NCBI GenBank assembly: GCA_002917075.1
Contig: NTMA01000102.1
Coordinates: 62,001-126,000 of the forward strand
Direction of reading: 5' to 3'
Source of the DNA: Hawksworthiomyces lignivorus
Lineage: Eukaryota > Ascomycota > Sordariomycetes > Ophiostomatales > Ophiostomataceae
DNA length: 64,000 nucleotides
In this document: piece after piece, positions 48,973 to 59,400 of the stretch
Numbering within the stretch: position 1 is the stretch's first letter
Layout of the letters: every line of letters begins with the position of its first letter
The notes under the pieces: model-generated
Databases searched by the model: none
What the model was told of the DNA's origin: nothing
Seen by the model: the letters and a program-made list of their open reading frames with translations, nothing else
Position numbers and translations under genes: made by a program

Positions 48973-49824
48973 CTAGAACCCGAGGCTGACGTCCCAGCCG
49001 GAGCTCGTCTGGTTCTCCTGGAAGTTCTCCCTGCCGACGCAGTAGCCAGTCTGGAAGACGTTGATGATGGCACCGCCGAGCCCGCTGCCCGTGGTCGATG
49101 AGGGATTGCCAAACGAGAACGACGCCGCTGGGATGGCCCCGCAGTTGTGCACCTGCGCACTGTCCACGGCCGGGTAGTCGACGGCGCCCTGCTGCGACGG
49201 GCGCAGGCCGCCAGCCGAGAACGGCAGCACCAGCTCGCCGATGATGGCGACAGTTGCGCCAGAGGCCGCGTCGACAATGCTGGCGCGCCACGTCGTGGTC
49301 AGTGTGGAGTTGATGTTGGCCGCGGCCCCTGCCGGACCCTCGGCTGCGCGTGGGCCGTGGGGATGCTGCGAAGACTGCTGCATCGCCGGCGATTTAGTGT
49401 TGTTCAGTGGGACATTCTCGACGATCAGGTTATACATGGTGCCGCTCAGGGCCAGCGAGGACGACACTTTAGTTTGGCAGGTATAGCCAACCAGGCCGTC
49501 AGCGCCAAACGTGCAGCCCGGGTAGTTGCTCGTGGTGCCGCCCTGATACGACTTGAAAAATGCGTAGAGGCCACCGTTGCCAGCGGTGCTGTTAGACGGC
49601 GAGCGAAGCACTAGACCGGCGGTGCTGATGCTGTAGATGCCGTAGAAAGCAAATTTTTGCGAGACCGAGTACCCGACGTGCTTGTCCGTCGTGGTCAGCG
49701 TCAGTGGAAACGTAATGTCGGACAGACCGTTGGACGGCGCATTCTTGATGGCCCAGTCGACGCCAATGACGTTTGCCATCGCAGGAGTTAGGAGAGCGGC
49801 AGCGAGGAGAATTGAGCTCTTCAT
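48973..49824 (-). CDS. small secreted protein of unknown function
   Basis: Single exon, 283 residues, start ATG 49824 in an ACAATGA context. Residues 1-17 (MKSSILLAAALLTPAMA) form a signal peptide. The mature part is rich in Gly/Ser/Thr and beta-prone. It has N-glycosylation sequons (NST, NNT, NST, NQT) and a few cysteines (YPGCTFGADGLVGYTCQT, VHNCGAIP, GYCVGRENF) that could pair. There is no GPI signal or known catalytic motif. It resembles the many uncharacterised wall-associated or extracellular proteins of ascomycetes. I do not assign a function. Confidence 0.75.
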   Translation of the reverse strand: MKSSILLAAALLTPAMANVIGVDWAIKNAPSNGLSDITFPLTLTTTDKHVGYSVSQKFAFYGIYSISTAGLVLRSPSNSTAGNGGLYAFFKSYQGGTTSNYPGCTFGADGLVGYTCQTKVSSSLALSGTMYNLIVENVPLNNTKSPAMQQSSQHPHGPRAAEGPAGAAANINSTLTTTWRASIVDAASGATVAIIGELVLPFSAGGLRPSQQGAVDYPAVDSAQVHNCGAIPAASFSFGNPSSTTGSGLGGAIINVFQTGYCVGRENFQENQTSSGWDVSLGF

Positions 49825-51700
49825 TGTGCCTTCGAGATATATGAATATTTGTACGATTTGGAGGGATTTGAAAAAGATAGAACAAGGCCGTCTAGCAAGG
49901 ACTTTGGATTTACAAAGTTCTAAAGGGGAAGATAGTGTGTTCGAGCTGATCCTAGCAGACGTGAACAAGAAGCATCGAAGATGCTGCCTATTTATAGCCT
50001 TCTTTTTCATCTCGATTTACCGTTCATCATGAGAGGTGCTCGGGGCTCGTCATGGTAACTGTTCAAATTCTTGGTTGAGACCTCTCGTAAGAAGACAAGC
50101 CAGAGTTCGTAATAGCAACAAGATTGCTCACCCATTCCACGAGCACATCAACCGGGATCATCGCGAACAGTAAAGTTTCGCGCCCATCACTACTGATTTC
50201 CAGCTGTTTAGCTCAGCTCGATATGCCGAAAATTAGAGGCAGGCAGATACAAGTGGTACTTCGGCTTAATCGATGTGCTAGCTCCATATCCAATCTCCAC
50301 GGTCATTAGGAAGTTTTGCAACGGCTTTTTTGTCTTACTCGGACTTGTTCTATGCGGTATGCGTCTAGTTGGAACATGGCAACCATAAATACAATAAATA
50401 CGACAAGGAATATCGCAATGTCGATAGGACAGTATTTTGCGTATCGACTTCTCTCCAAATGCTCTGTCGATAAGTGCGCTACGCTGCCTTGGAGACTGAC
50501 ACAGTGTCTCAGGGCTAACTATTGGGATTGACAAAACGTTGAAACCCAAAGGAAAATCCATATCAATCAGCCGGGGTCAATCTAACGGTAAATAATTCAA
50601 AAATGATGAGTTGCGGGCGAAAACTTCAAATTTTGTATTACTGAAAGGAGAATGTATAAGGTCGAGAGCGGCAGGCTATGTGACGAGAATTTGCGTCAGG
50701 AGAAGATCCTCTGTCCGGAGGAATTTGAATTTTCTTTTCAGTTAATTACGCTACTGTGTGGTTTCTAGCATTGAAATAATCCCTATATGATTACCTTTCA
50801 ACTAGTATACTGGTCGAATGCAAAGAGATTGTATTCTCAACTGTGATGCAGTATCCTCAAGGATACTCAGTCTGACGTTTGAGCCATTTAGGGTGGGTGT
50901 TTTTGGCATGGAGCTTTGTTTTAACTTCTCTTATTTACGTTATTATTCTCTTTGCATCTATTATTGGGATCCCAGGGATTGGGCACAGGTGTACGACAAG
51001 TTGATTTCAATTTGGTTACCATGATAGACCCTGCTAGCACCATTTACCATGACTATGTCATTTGAAATTGTTTTAGACAGTTTTGTAATAACATCTTCCC
51101 TCAAAGTAAATCGATCAACATAACCTCAATGCTTGTTCTGGATTTTCTTTCTTTGTTTTATTTATATTCTATGTACATGAACGGCTGTAGATAAATAAAA
51201 GTGAAACATGAGAATGAAAAACCTGTTTTTTTCATAACCTAGAATATTTCATATTTTGACCAGAAGTGTAAATCTCGACCGTACTAGCTTTGGAATCCTA
51301 TCAACATCACGATGAGCATGGAACTTGGCGATTTATTGGACTCTCCTCAAAGGAGAGCGCGTGGGCAAGGGCATGCTTTTTACTCGTCGCTTGGCAAGTA
51401 TAACTGCCGGCCTCTGAAACTTGAGAACCGAGCTTTTGCTCAGCAACTGTAACGAATAGGATTCAGACTATCGGTGAGCGAAATCATAGTACATGTTTGC
51501 GGAGATCAGATTCGACGCCACCGCTATGCAGTAGTCAATCTATGCAAGTGGCATTCAAGTCGTAGTTCGGAAACAGCAGCATTGCTTATTTTCTGCGCTT
51601 TAATACTAGTTTGCAACTGCATAAAACAGATCGTGTCACCAATAGACTCCTCCGCTCTTCCTTTGTCTCTCCATTTAGGACACCCAGGCCAGAGCAGCCC
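49825..51700. other. 1.9-kb non-coding stretch
   Basis: Promoter of the secreted-protein gene at the left; AT-rich from 50560 to 51400. No gene supported. Confidence 0.55.
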
Positions 51701-52268
51701 CTAGCTCTCCACCGCCTTTGCCTTGACGCCCACCAGCTGGCCGGGCTCGCCCGTCGTCGTCGTCACCAGCCAGTACTCCGCCCGCGTGCCGTCCTGCTGC
51801 ACGCGGTACACCCGCACGTCGTTTCCCTCGCCGGCCTCGCGCACGGCTTGTAGCAGCGCCTTGTACTGGCCCTGCCTGTCCCAGTCAATGGGATCGAGAA
51901 TAGTAACGCTGTCGGCCGAGTGGGGCAGGCCGGTCAGCTCGATGAATTGTTCTAGCAGAGGAAGAGATTTAGCACAAATTGGACGAACGGCACAAGCTCG
52001 GCCATCAAGAGAAGGGAGGAAAGTTAATACCCTCATTGGGAAGGCCATCGCCTGCTTCGAGAGGCAGGGCCACAGCGACAAACGGCTCGTCGCTGTCACT
52101 CGTATAAAACTGGTCCTGGGTCGCGGTGACCAGGGCCTCGGGCACGTTCTGTTGGTGATCCTTGGTAGCCGCGTACTTGTCGGACGTGGCAGCAGGCTTC
52201 ACGCGGCCGGCGTAAGGGTCCTCGTTGGCCTTGTCAAGGAAGGCTTGGTAAGCTTCGTCAGAAGACAT
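51701..52268 (-). CDS. uncharacterised 162-residue fungal protein
   Basis: Two exons, 52268-52031 and 51951-51701 (79-bp intron with a GCTAAAT branch), 162 residues. The start is the ATG at 52268 (MSSDEAYQAFLDKANEDPYAG); the frame is open further upstream without a better start. Features: an acidic helix at the N-terminus, a Lys/Thr-rich linker, then SDSDEPFVAVALPL, QFIELTGLPHSADSVTILDPIDWDRQGQYKALLQAV and a beta-rich end (RVYRVQQDGTRAEYWLVTTT). The C-terminal half is compact and slightly reminiscent of nuclease A inhibitor-like proteins, but I would not rely on that. No signal peptide; probably intracellular. Confidence 0.78.
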
Positions 52269-53072
52269 GGTGCTGGTGACAGGCGAGTTCTTGGGGTCGA
52301 CTTTGGGCGAAGAAATGGCGCTGTAGCTGGATTTATGAAAGAATGTAGCTGTCGTTGGCGTAAATGAATATTGTCGCACACGTAGACTACTGCTGGGTAG
52401 TTGGACTGGGAGCTGAAACTGCTCAGGTGAAAGTTGCTTTTTTGCCTTCAAGAGGAATGCGAGTCGTCTGCCCACAGCTCTGTTTGCCGTAGTATAGGCG
52501 GCAATGTTTGGGAATATTGGCCGAGCCAGCGTTGAGAAAGATATCTTATTTGATCGGGATAATTCTTACGAAAGAAGAACGAGGTGTGGTGAGGTTCAAC
52601 AAGTTATGAATGAGGGCGGTTGATGTCGATGAGCTGACGCACCTATTAAGTATTGCCCCCAGCTCTCTGGTGGGGCAAGATCTGGCTGGGATTTTTTTTT
52701 TTAGACAATGACGCAACAAGAGCCTTTTCTCCTCTTCAGCTCGCCTCTGCAGGCCATCTACACAAGCATATCACTATAGACACTTCGTTTGGCCTTTCAG
52801 TTCTTTCAATTTTTATATGTTTTTCATTCGTGTGATTTTTATGGTTCATTTTCCGAATAGACGAACAGACGCATCCGAAAAATAGAGAGTCCCCAAAGAC
52901 ACCTTTGTTCTCCTTGGTAAGAAACAATTTCCCAAATTGTCTCCCACAAAGAGCAACACTGCATAAAAAAAGAACATTGTGACAAAACTTGTATAATGAC
53001 CATCCCATTTTTTTCCCTTCCGCGCTATTTTGTCTACCATCTCGTCGCCCGCCCCATACTCGCTTCCGCGAT
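52269..53072. other. intergenic, no gene seen
   Basis: The promoter of the small gene and the 3' UTR of uL3 lie here. Confidence 0.55.
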
Positions 53073-54729
53073 TTATGAGCTGGCAACCAGGTCCTTCTTG
53101 AGCGTGCCCTGGAACTGCAGCTTCTCCGCTGGTGTCTGGAAGGCACCGTGACCGAACTCGGACGAGGTGTCGATCCACTTGAGGGAGACCTTCTCCAGAG
53201 CCTTTCTTGAGGTGTGGGTGAACAGTGACTTGCGGAGGGTAACGACCCGCTTCTTGACACCCGGGATGGAGCCCTTAACCATGACGAAGTCGTTGTTGAT
53301 CTCACCGTAGCGGACGAAACCACCGAGGCTGCGAATGGTGTTAGTGGCAAAAAGAACTCTAAATGCTTCAAATACGCCCCGCTTGTGCGGGGAGAAGAGA
53401 GAATGATGGATACGTACGGAGTGATGGTCTTCTTGGTGACGTCGATCTCGGTCGAGGCGTTGTCGTCGGCATCGCCCTTGCCAACCCGGTAGATCTTGTG
53501 GTTGACCGAGGTACGGTGGTGGTAACCCTTCTGACCGGCACGGGCAACAGTCCACTGGACGTGGGCAGGGTGCCAGGCACCGATACAGGCGACCTTGCGC
53601 AGACCCTTGTGGGTCTTGCGAGGCAGCTTCTTGGTGCCCCAACGGCCGGTGACACCGACGAAACCGTGACCCTTGGTGACGGCAATGATGTCAATAACCT
53701 CGTCCTGCTCGAAAACAGTGTCGATGGACACGGGCTTCTCGAAGAGGCCATGGCCGAACTCGACCTTGTCGGCAACGGAGCCGCCGTTGACCTGGATCTC
53801 CATCAGGTGGGCCTTCTTCTGCTTGAGGGGAGTCTTGCGGATCTGGGTGTGGGCCAGCACGCGGACGACCGTGCAGTACTTCTTGATGCGCTCGAGCTCG
53901 CGGGTGATGGAGGCGCCCTTGTTCTCAGAGTGCTTCTTGGCGTACTTGGTGAAAGCCTTCTTCTTGCTCTTGTACCAGTTCTTGTAGAACCGGCGCTTCA
54001 GCTCGTCGCTCAGGTGCTCAGCCCACACCGTAGTAAGCGACCGCAGGCCACGGGGCGTCTCGATGTAGCCAACCAGGCCCACGACGATCAACTTTAGAGA
54101 AAGAAGTTAGCCATTGGCACATTGCAAAAAAAGTCAAATGCCAAGCGGGCTGCGTCGTACGCACCGGAGGGGTATCAATAATGGACACAGCTTCCACCAC
54201 TTCCTTCTTGTGCGACTTGGCACCGGGACGGTCGAGGTCGCGGACGATCGTCGTCATACCGGCCTTGTAGCCGAGGGAGGCGGTCAGGTGGACCGGCTTC
54301 TTCGGGTCATCCTTGGGGAAGCTGAAGCATGGTTAGCAGCTTGCTCAATTTCTTTACCCATGTCTTCTATTCTCCTTCTCTTCCCAAGACTTCTTTGATC
54401 CAATGGTTCACTTACGACTTTACACGACCACGGTGGCTGGCACTCCGCTTCCTGAACAAAATTGTTAGTTTTCCATTCCAATGCCGGTGATTCTGTCGAC
54501 CATCGAACTGAGGAGGTTCGAGTTCGTCTGAAGGAGAGTTGAGGGGAGTCGTACCGGGGAAGGTAAGCGAGCGAACCGTGGCGAGGAGCCTCGTACTTGC
54601 GATGAGACCTAGAAATTCCTGTCAGCAAGACCGCACCGTTTGGCGACGAGGAAGTCGCAAAATATCCATGATGAGGCCGCGAAGGACAATCAAGAACAAT
54701 TGCCCGAATCTGAGGGTAAGAACTCACAT
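53073..54729 (-). CDS. RPL3: 60S ribosomal protein uL3 (RPL3)
   Basis: Six coding exons: 54729-54728, 54608-54555, 54451-54416, 54321-54165, 54091-53418, 53328-53073; introns of 119, 103, 94, 73 and 89 bp; 392 residues, the expected length. The first intron falls inside the start codon: AT in exon 1 and G in exon 2, giving [19 protein letters not shown]. Later joins give [36 protein letters not shown] and [12 protein letters not shown]. The tryptophan-finger region around [22 protein letters not shown], which reaches the peptidyl-transferase centre, is intact. uL3 is an early-assembling large-subunit protein. The many 5' introns are typical of highly expressed fungal ribosomal genes. Confidence 0.96.
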
Positions 54730-55225
54730 TTTGTCGACGTGAGGATGGGGGGATTGGTGTTGAGGGTGTCGGTGATGTCTTGTCTGAGAGAGGAAAAAGA
54801 GAGGGAAAAGTTCCAAATAATAATAAAAAATTTAGTCCACTCACCATAAGGAAACATTTTCTGTGGTGAGGAGCCCTAATTTATCACGTGTGCCGTGGGG
54901 TTGAATTTTGCGACGAAATTTTTTAGTTTTGGAATTTCTAATAGTCCACGTGACCAAGCAGTTACCAATTCTTTCTTATCTACAAATCTTATCTACACGT
55001 GATTCTTGTACATGAAAGCACGGACCGTCATCGCGTTAAGTGGAAATGCCTACCACCGCGACGCGTCTAGCTTTTAATGGGTTGCTTCGTCTCCATCAAG
55101 TTTCTTCGAGTATGTGCCAGTACGCCAAATAAGTCATTGCGTATTTTCAAACATTCTACTCCTTTACCCTCCGAATCCGTCCACAATCTATCTATTGAAG
55201 AGAAATCGGGCTTGATATTGACACA
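54730..55225. promoter_or_regulatory. divergent promoter RPL3 / rfc5
   Basis: The start codons of two growth-linked genes face away from each other across about 500 bp. CACGTG-like motifs (atcacgtgtg at 54889-54898, ccacgtgacc at 54946-54955, acacgtgatt at 54996-55005) are repeated three times at roughly 50-bp spacing and may be bHLH or Cbf1-type sites. Confidence 0.4.
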
Positions 55226-56467
55226 ATGGCGCTCATCGTGGACAAGCACCGGCCACGAACTCTTGACGGTCTGACCTACCACTCGGATCTCACAGAACGG
55301 TTACGATCCCTTGTATGGAGCCAACCTAGCGAAGAATACCTCCCTCTCATCAAACTCATTGGATAGATTTGCTAATTCGTATGCTTTTATTTGGGTTCGG
55401 ATAGGCACAAAGCGGCGATTTCCCACATCTGCTCGTGTATGGGCCCTCAGGGGCGGGGAAGAAGACCCGGATCGTGGCCACGCTCAAGGAGTTGTACGGA
55501 CCGGGCGTGGAGAAGATCAAGATCGATGCGCGCGTGTTCCAGACGACCAGCAACCGCAAGCTCGAGTTCAACATCGTGGCGTCTGTGTACCACCTGGAGA
55601 TCACGCCGTCGGATGTGGGCACCTACGACCGCGTGGTTGTGCAGGACCTGCTGAAGGAGGTAGCGCAGACGCAGCAGGTAGACCAGTCGGCGCGGCAGCG
55701 GTTCAAGGTGGTCGTCATCAACGAGGCAGACCACCTGACGCGCGACGCCCAGGCGGCCCTGCGCCGCACCATGGAGAAGTACTCGCCCAACCTACGGCTC
55801 ATCCTACTCGCGACGTCGACGGCCAACATCATCGCTCCCATCCGGTCGCGTACGCTACTCGTCCGTGTGGCAGCCCCCTCGCACGACGAGATCGTATCCG
55901 TGCTGACGGCCTCGGCCAAGCGCGAGGGCTGGCCTGCGCTGCCCGGCCTACAGCGGCGGATCGCAGAAGCCAGCGGGCGCAATCTGCGGCGGGCACTGCT
56001 CATGTACGAGGCCGTACACGCCCAAAAGTAGGTGTTTGGCGTCGGTGGGCCGAATTGGTCTATCTTTTTTTGATCTCTCTCTGCCTCATTAGATGAATTT
56101 CCGCTCACCTTTTTTTAGTGAAAAAATCACAGATACTACACTGATCCCACCACCAGACTGGGAAGCGCTCATTGGCCAAGTTGCTAAGGAAATCATGGAT
56201 GAGCACACACCTGCGCGCATCCTACAAGTACGGGCTAAGCTCTACGACCTCCTGACACACTGCATCCCCCCGACGACGATCCTCCGGACGTTGACGTTCA
56301 AGTTGGTGGCGTTGATCGACGACGAGCTGAAACCAGAGGTGATCCGGTGGTCGGCATTTTATGAGCACCGCATCAAGACCGGGACCAAGGTCATCTTCCA
56401 TCTAGAGGCATTTGTGGCCAAGTTCATGCGGATATTCGAAATGTACCTCATGAGTATGGATATGTGA
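55226..56467 (+). CDS. rfc5: replication factor C subunit 5 (clamp loader)
   Basis: Three exons, 55226-55312, 55405-56027 and 56119-56467 (introns of 92 and 91 bp), 352 residues. MALIVDKHRPRTLDGLTYH is the classic RFC small-subunit start. Walker A is GPSGAGKKT (42-50), with the double Lys typical of Rfc5. SNRKLEFNIVASVYHLEITPSD is the Rfc5 signature. Walker B reads INEAD (about 134-138), and the usual SRC box reads SRT. The third exon supplies the collar domain (ILQVRAKLYDLLTHCIPP). The protein is one of five subunits that load PCNA onto primer-template DNA, and it also serves in the Rad24, Elg1 and Ctf18 loaders. Altered Walker B and SRC residues agree with Rfc5 being the non-hydrolysing subunit. 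Orthologue of human RFC3. Confidence 0.95.
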
Positions 56468-59400
56468 AAGGATAATCCAAAAACAGCAAAGAGAGACAGC
56501 AGAACGTATCATACAACAGAAGGAAATAAACGGGATGTGGGGTCAGGTTGACCTAGGGAGATGGGCCTCTGGTCCTGTATGTCTCTTGGGCTGATGGCCT
56601 CTAGCGAGCATTTGGGTGACCTTGATGTTGCCGCAGCGTGCAAGGAAACTCAGGAGGTCCCTCTAGTTCCACCTTTTTGCACATCATTTCTTTTCTTGGG
56701 GCGGCAAAGACGAATGTCGACTACGATTTGCAAAGCATTGCAAGAGAGGAACGGTATGGTGGCGCGTGAGCGCAAAACGGGGGCTAGGAATGAAGCTGCA
56801 GCCCTACGGACAAGTGCGCCAGAGTGTTGCACGCCCGAATGTTACCAGGGCATTAACTTTTTTTAATGACGACACTACACATTTGTAACGAAAGAACCCT
56901 ATGTACAGATACATACTATTTTACCAATGCGTGCGATGCCTCATGCTTGTAATTGTCTTATTGTCCGGTTTCAGTGGTGTTATCAGCAAGGGGTTACAAA
57001 ATCTAGATCGATCCTATTTTGGTTTATTGCATGTTTCATATGCCTTGCGTCCTGTTAAACGGTTCGATCTTGTCCTTTAGCAACATTAAAGATGCATATT
57101 ACCATACTGATACCTACCGCTGTACATCTCACTTAGAATCCCACTTTATGTTAAGCGCATGTCAGGCTGCACTTTGGGACCGCTGACTCGCTGGTCTTCG
57201 CTTTGCCGCGTGAGAGAGGCTGTTTTGCCGCAAGAAATAAAGAATAGGCACAATCCTAGGAACTGTATCCGGTTGGCTAGCCCTGTCGCGTGGTTCTGCA
57301 TCGCTTGGGAGCATGCCATGTTTCCTCGAGATTTTGCTTGAGTGCTGTCTCACCCTCTCGCCGCTGCAGCACGAAGAAGAAAAAACTCCTATTTACCGCT
57401 CTTGCCTTTTGTAACGCCAACAATTCTCACGTCTGCTTTGTATTAATTGGGACTCCAGCGGTAGAATCCCGATTTTAAGAAACACGAGCTTGGCATAATC
57501 TACTCATTTATGTGAGGACTTGGCACCCACATGGCAAACAAAAGCAGCGGATCCTTTGGCGGGTGTTTGTCATGGAAGGAATCGGGGGACCAACTTCTTT
57601 TGCCTCTGTTTCTTCATGCCGGACTATATGAGACAGCACTATTCGGAGCATGTAGATTGGCTGCCCACCCTTTCCGGTCGTTTCTTTTTAACCACGTCCA
57701 ACGCAGCTGACAGAAACGGGGCATCTAGACTCCTTGTCTAAAATTTACGCATCAGAGAAAGACGCAGTATTGTCTCTGGGTTGATTCAGTAGTTTCGGCC
57801 CTCGGGTTACCTGCGGCAATCACGGACTAGGCGACAGGAAAGGAAAAAGGCGGAAAGGAGAAATAGGTCATCTTCTACCAAGCAACTGCAGCACAAATCA
57901 GAGCCAGCCTCACTTCTCGGGCGGATGTACGGGGTGCGGTTATGTTCGACAGTTCTAACGTGTCCCGTACTTCTATCACCAGTAGCAGGTGTATCGAGCG
58001 GGAACCATTCTCTAGCGTTGCAGCTCGCGCTGCTTTTCTACAAGTAGCAAGTTTACCACAAGCGATTTATGCTTACTACGTAAGCAGTCACTTGTCATTT
58101 TCTCTGGCTGTCTTTGCCATGGATATTTTATCTCCTTTTGTCCAGACGCACTAATAAGGAGCTAGACGAGGTTGCCCAGTTGGAAAATCTTCTCACATAT
58201 GTAATTTGTGACTTTGGCTCTCGTATCTTATCGCGTGTCCGATTTAAGGACCTTCTAGGGTTTGGGTAAGATTACGTTAGAAATGTATCAATTCTACGAG
58301 TCTAGAGTGTCCGGCACTGAGGTTGAGCAGGCGGCAACAGTTGCCAGACAACAGTTTCTCGTCTGCTCTGCTTTTACCTTCTTCTATCGCAGGTACAGCT
58401 CATCAGCGAGTCATCAGAATGCAACAGTACCCTTTACCAAGCAAGGAGTGCAATCCAGAAGCCTCTGCTGCACACCTCTTTGTATTTCTTTTTTTTTCCC
58501 TCGTTCCAACTAACCAACCGCCCACCAGACCACTTCAGGAATGGACACCCGAGGTTTTGGTACTCCGCTGTTCTGTCCATGTACGAGAACCCCTTGACTA
58601 CGGATGGGGTACGCTTGAGGTGCTCCAAATTGGCTGTTCTCAGATACAATGATGAACTCTGCGTGAATATCCAAATGTTCCAAAAAAGTTCCCTTTGGTC
58701 CAGTGCATTGGTTTCTGTTTCGTTTCCAACGAACTGTGAGTGGCAACCGCTCCAGACCTTCCCTATCTTGCTTTAGTGCGTGTTTTGGGTCGTTTTCGGC
58801 GTGGGGACTCATCGCGTCTTGTAGAGAAAATGGGTGAACGGAGAAAGTTTCACACTTGTAGGACACTTTTGCCTTGGGTCATTCTCCAATTTCTGATTGC
58901 TCCAGTGTATTTCTTACTAGTCAAGGATCACGAGTATTAAATAGTGCTTGGGGAAGACAGGAAAAAACAAAACAAGCCTAGCCGATCGTCAATGGGCGCT
59001 AACGCTCCTAGGGAAAGCAACACACACATCTCATCTTGGAAAAAGTCGTGGAAGACCAGAGAGAGAAGGAAATGACGCTACTGTAGGGGAACCAGAAAAT
59101 ACATCGTAAGACACAGTACACCCCTGCTCCATCAACGGAAGCGACCAGATACTTTGCCGTTCTTGCGAGAGAAGTGGAGCTGATGTCTGTCCACTAGAAG
59201 TGGCTGTTGCAGGTAGAGACTCATTGCTGTGCAAGACATAAAACGAGGCGTAACGTTAAAAAAAAAAAATTAAGATGAGAGCGTCCCCGTGTGCTTCTAT
59301 TATTGTGCTGCATGAAACAACGTACACAAATGATGATGTATCGATACAAGTTTGCAGAGTAAGGGAGAGCCTGTGTCTCATGACTGAGCCTGCGAGAACC

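Noticed and set aside
53363..54097. Plus-strand 244-codon frame
   Set aside because: Antisense of uL3 exon 5.
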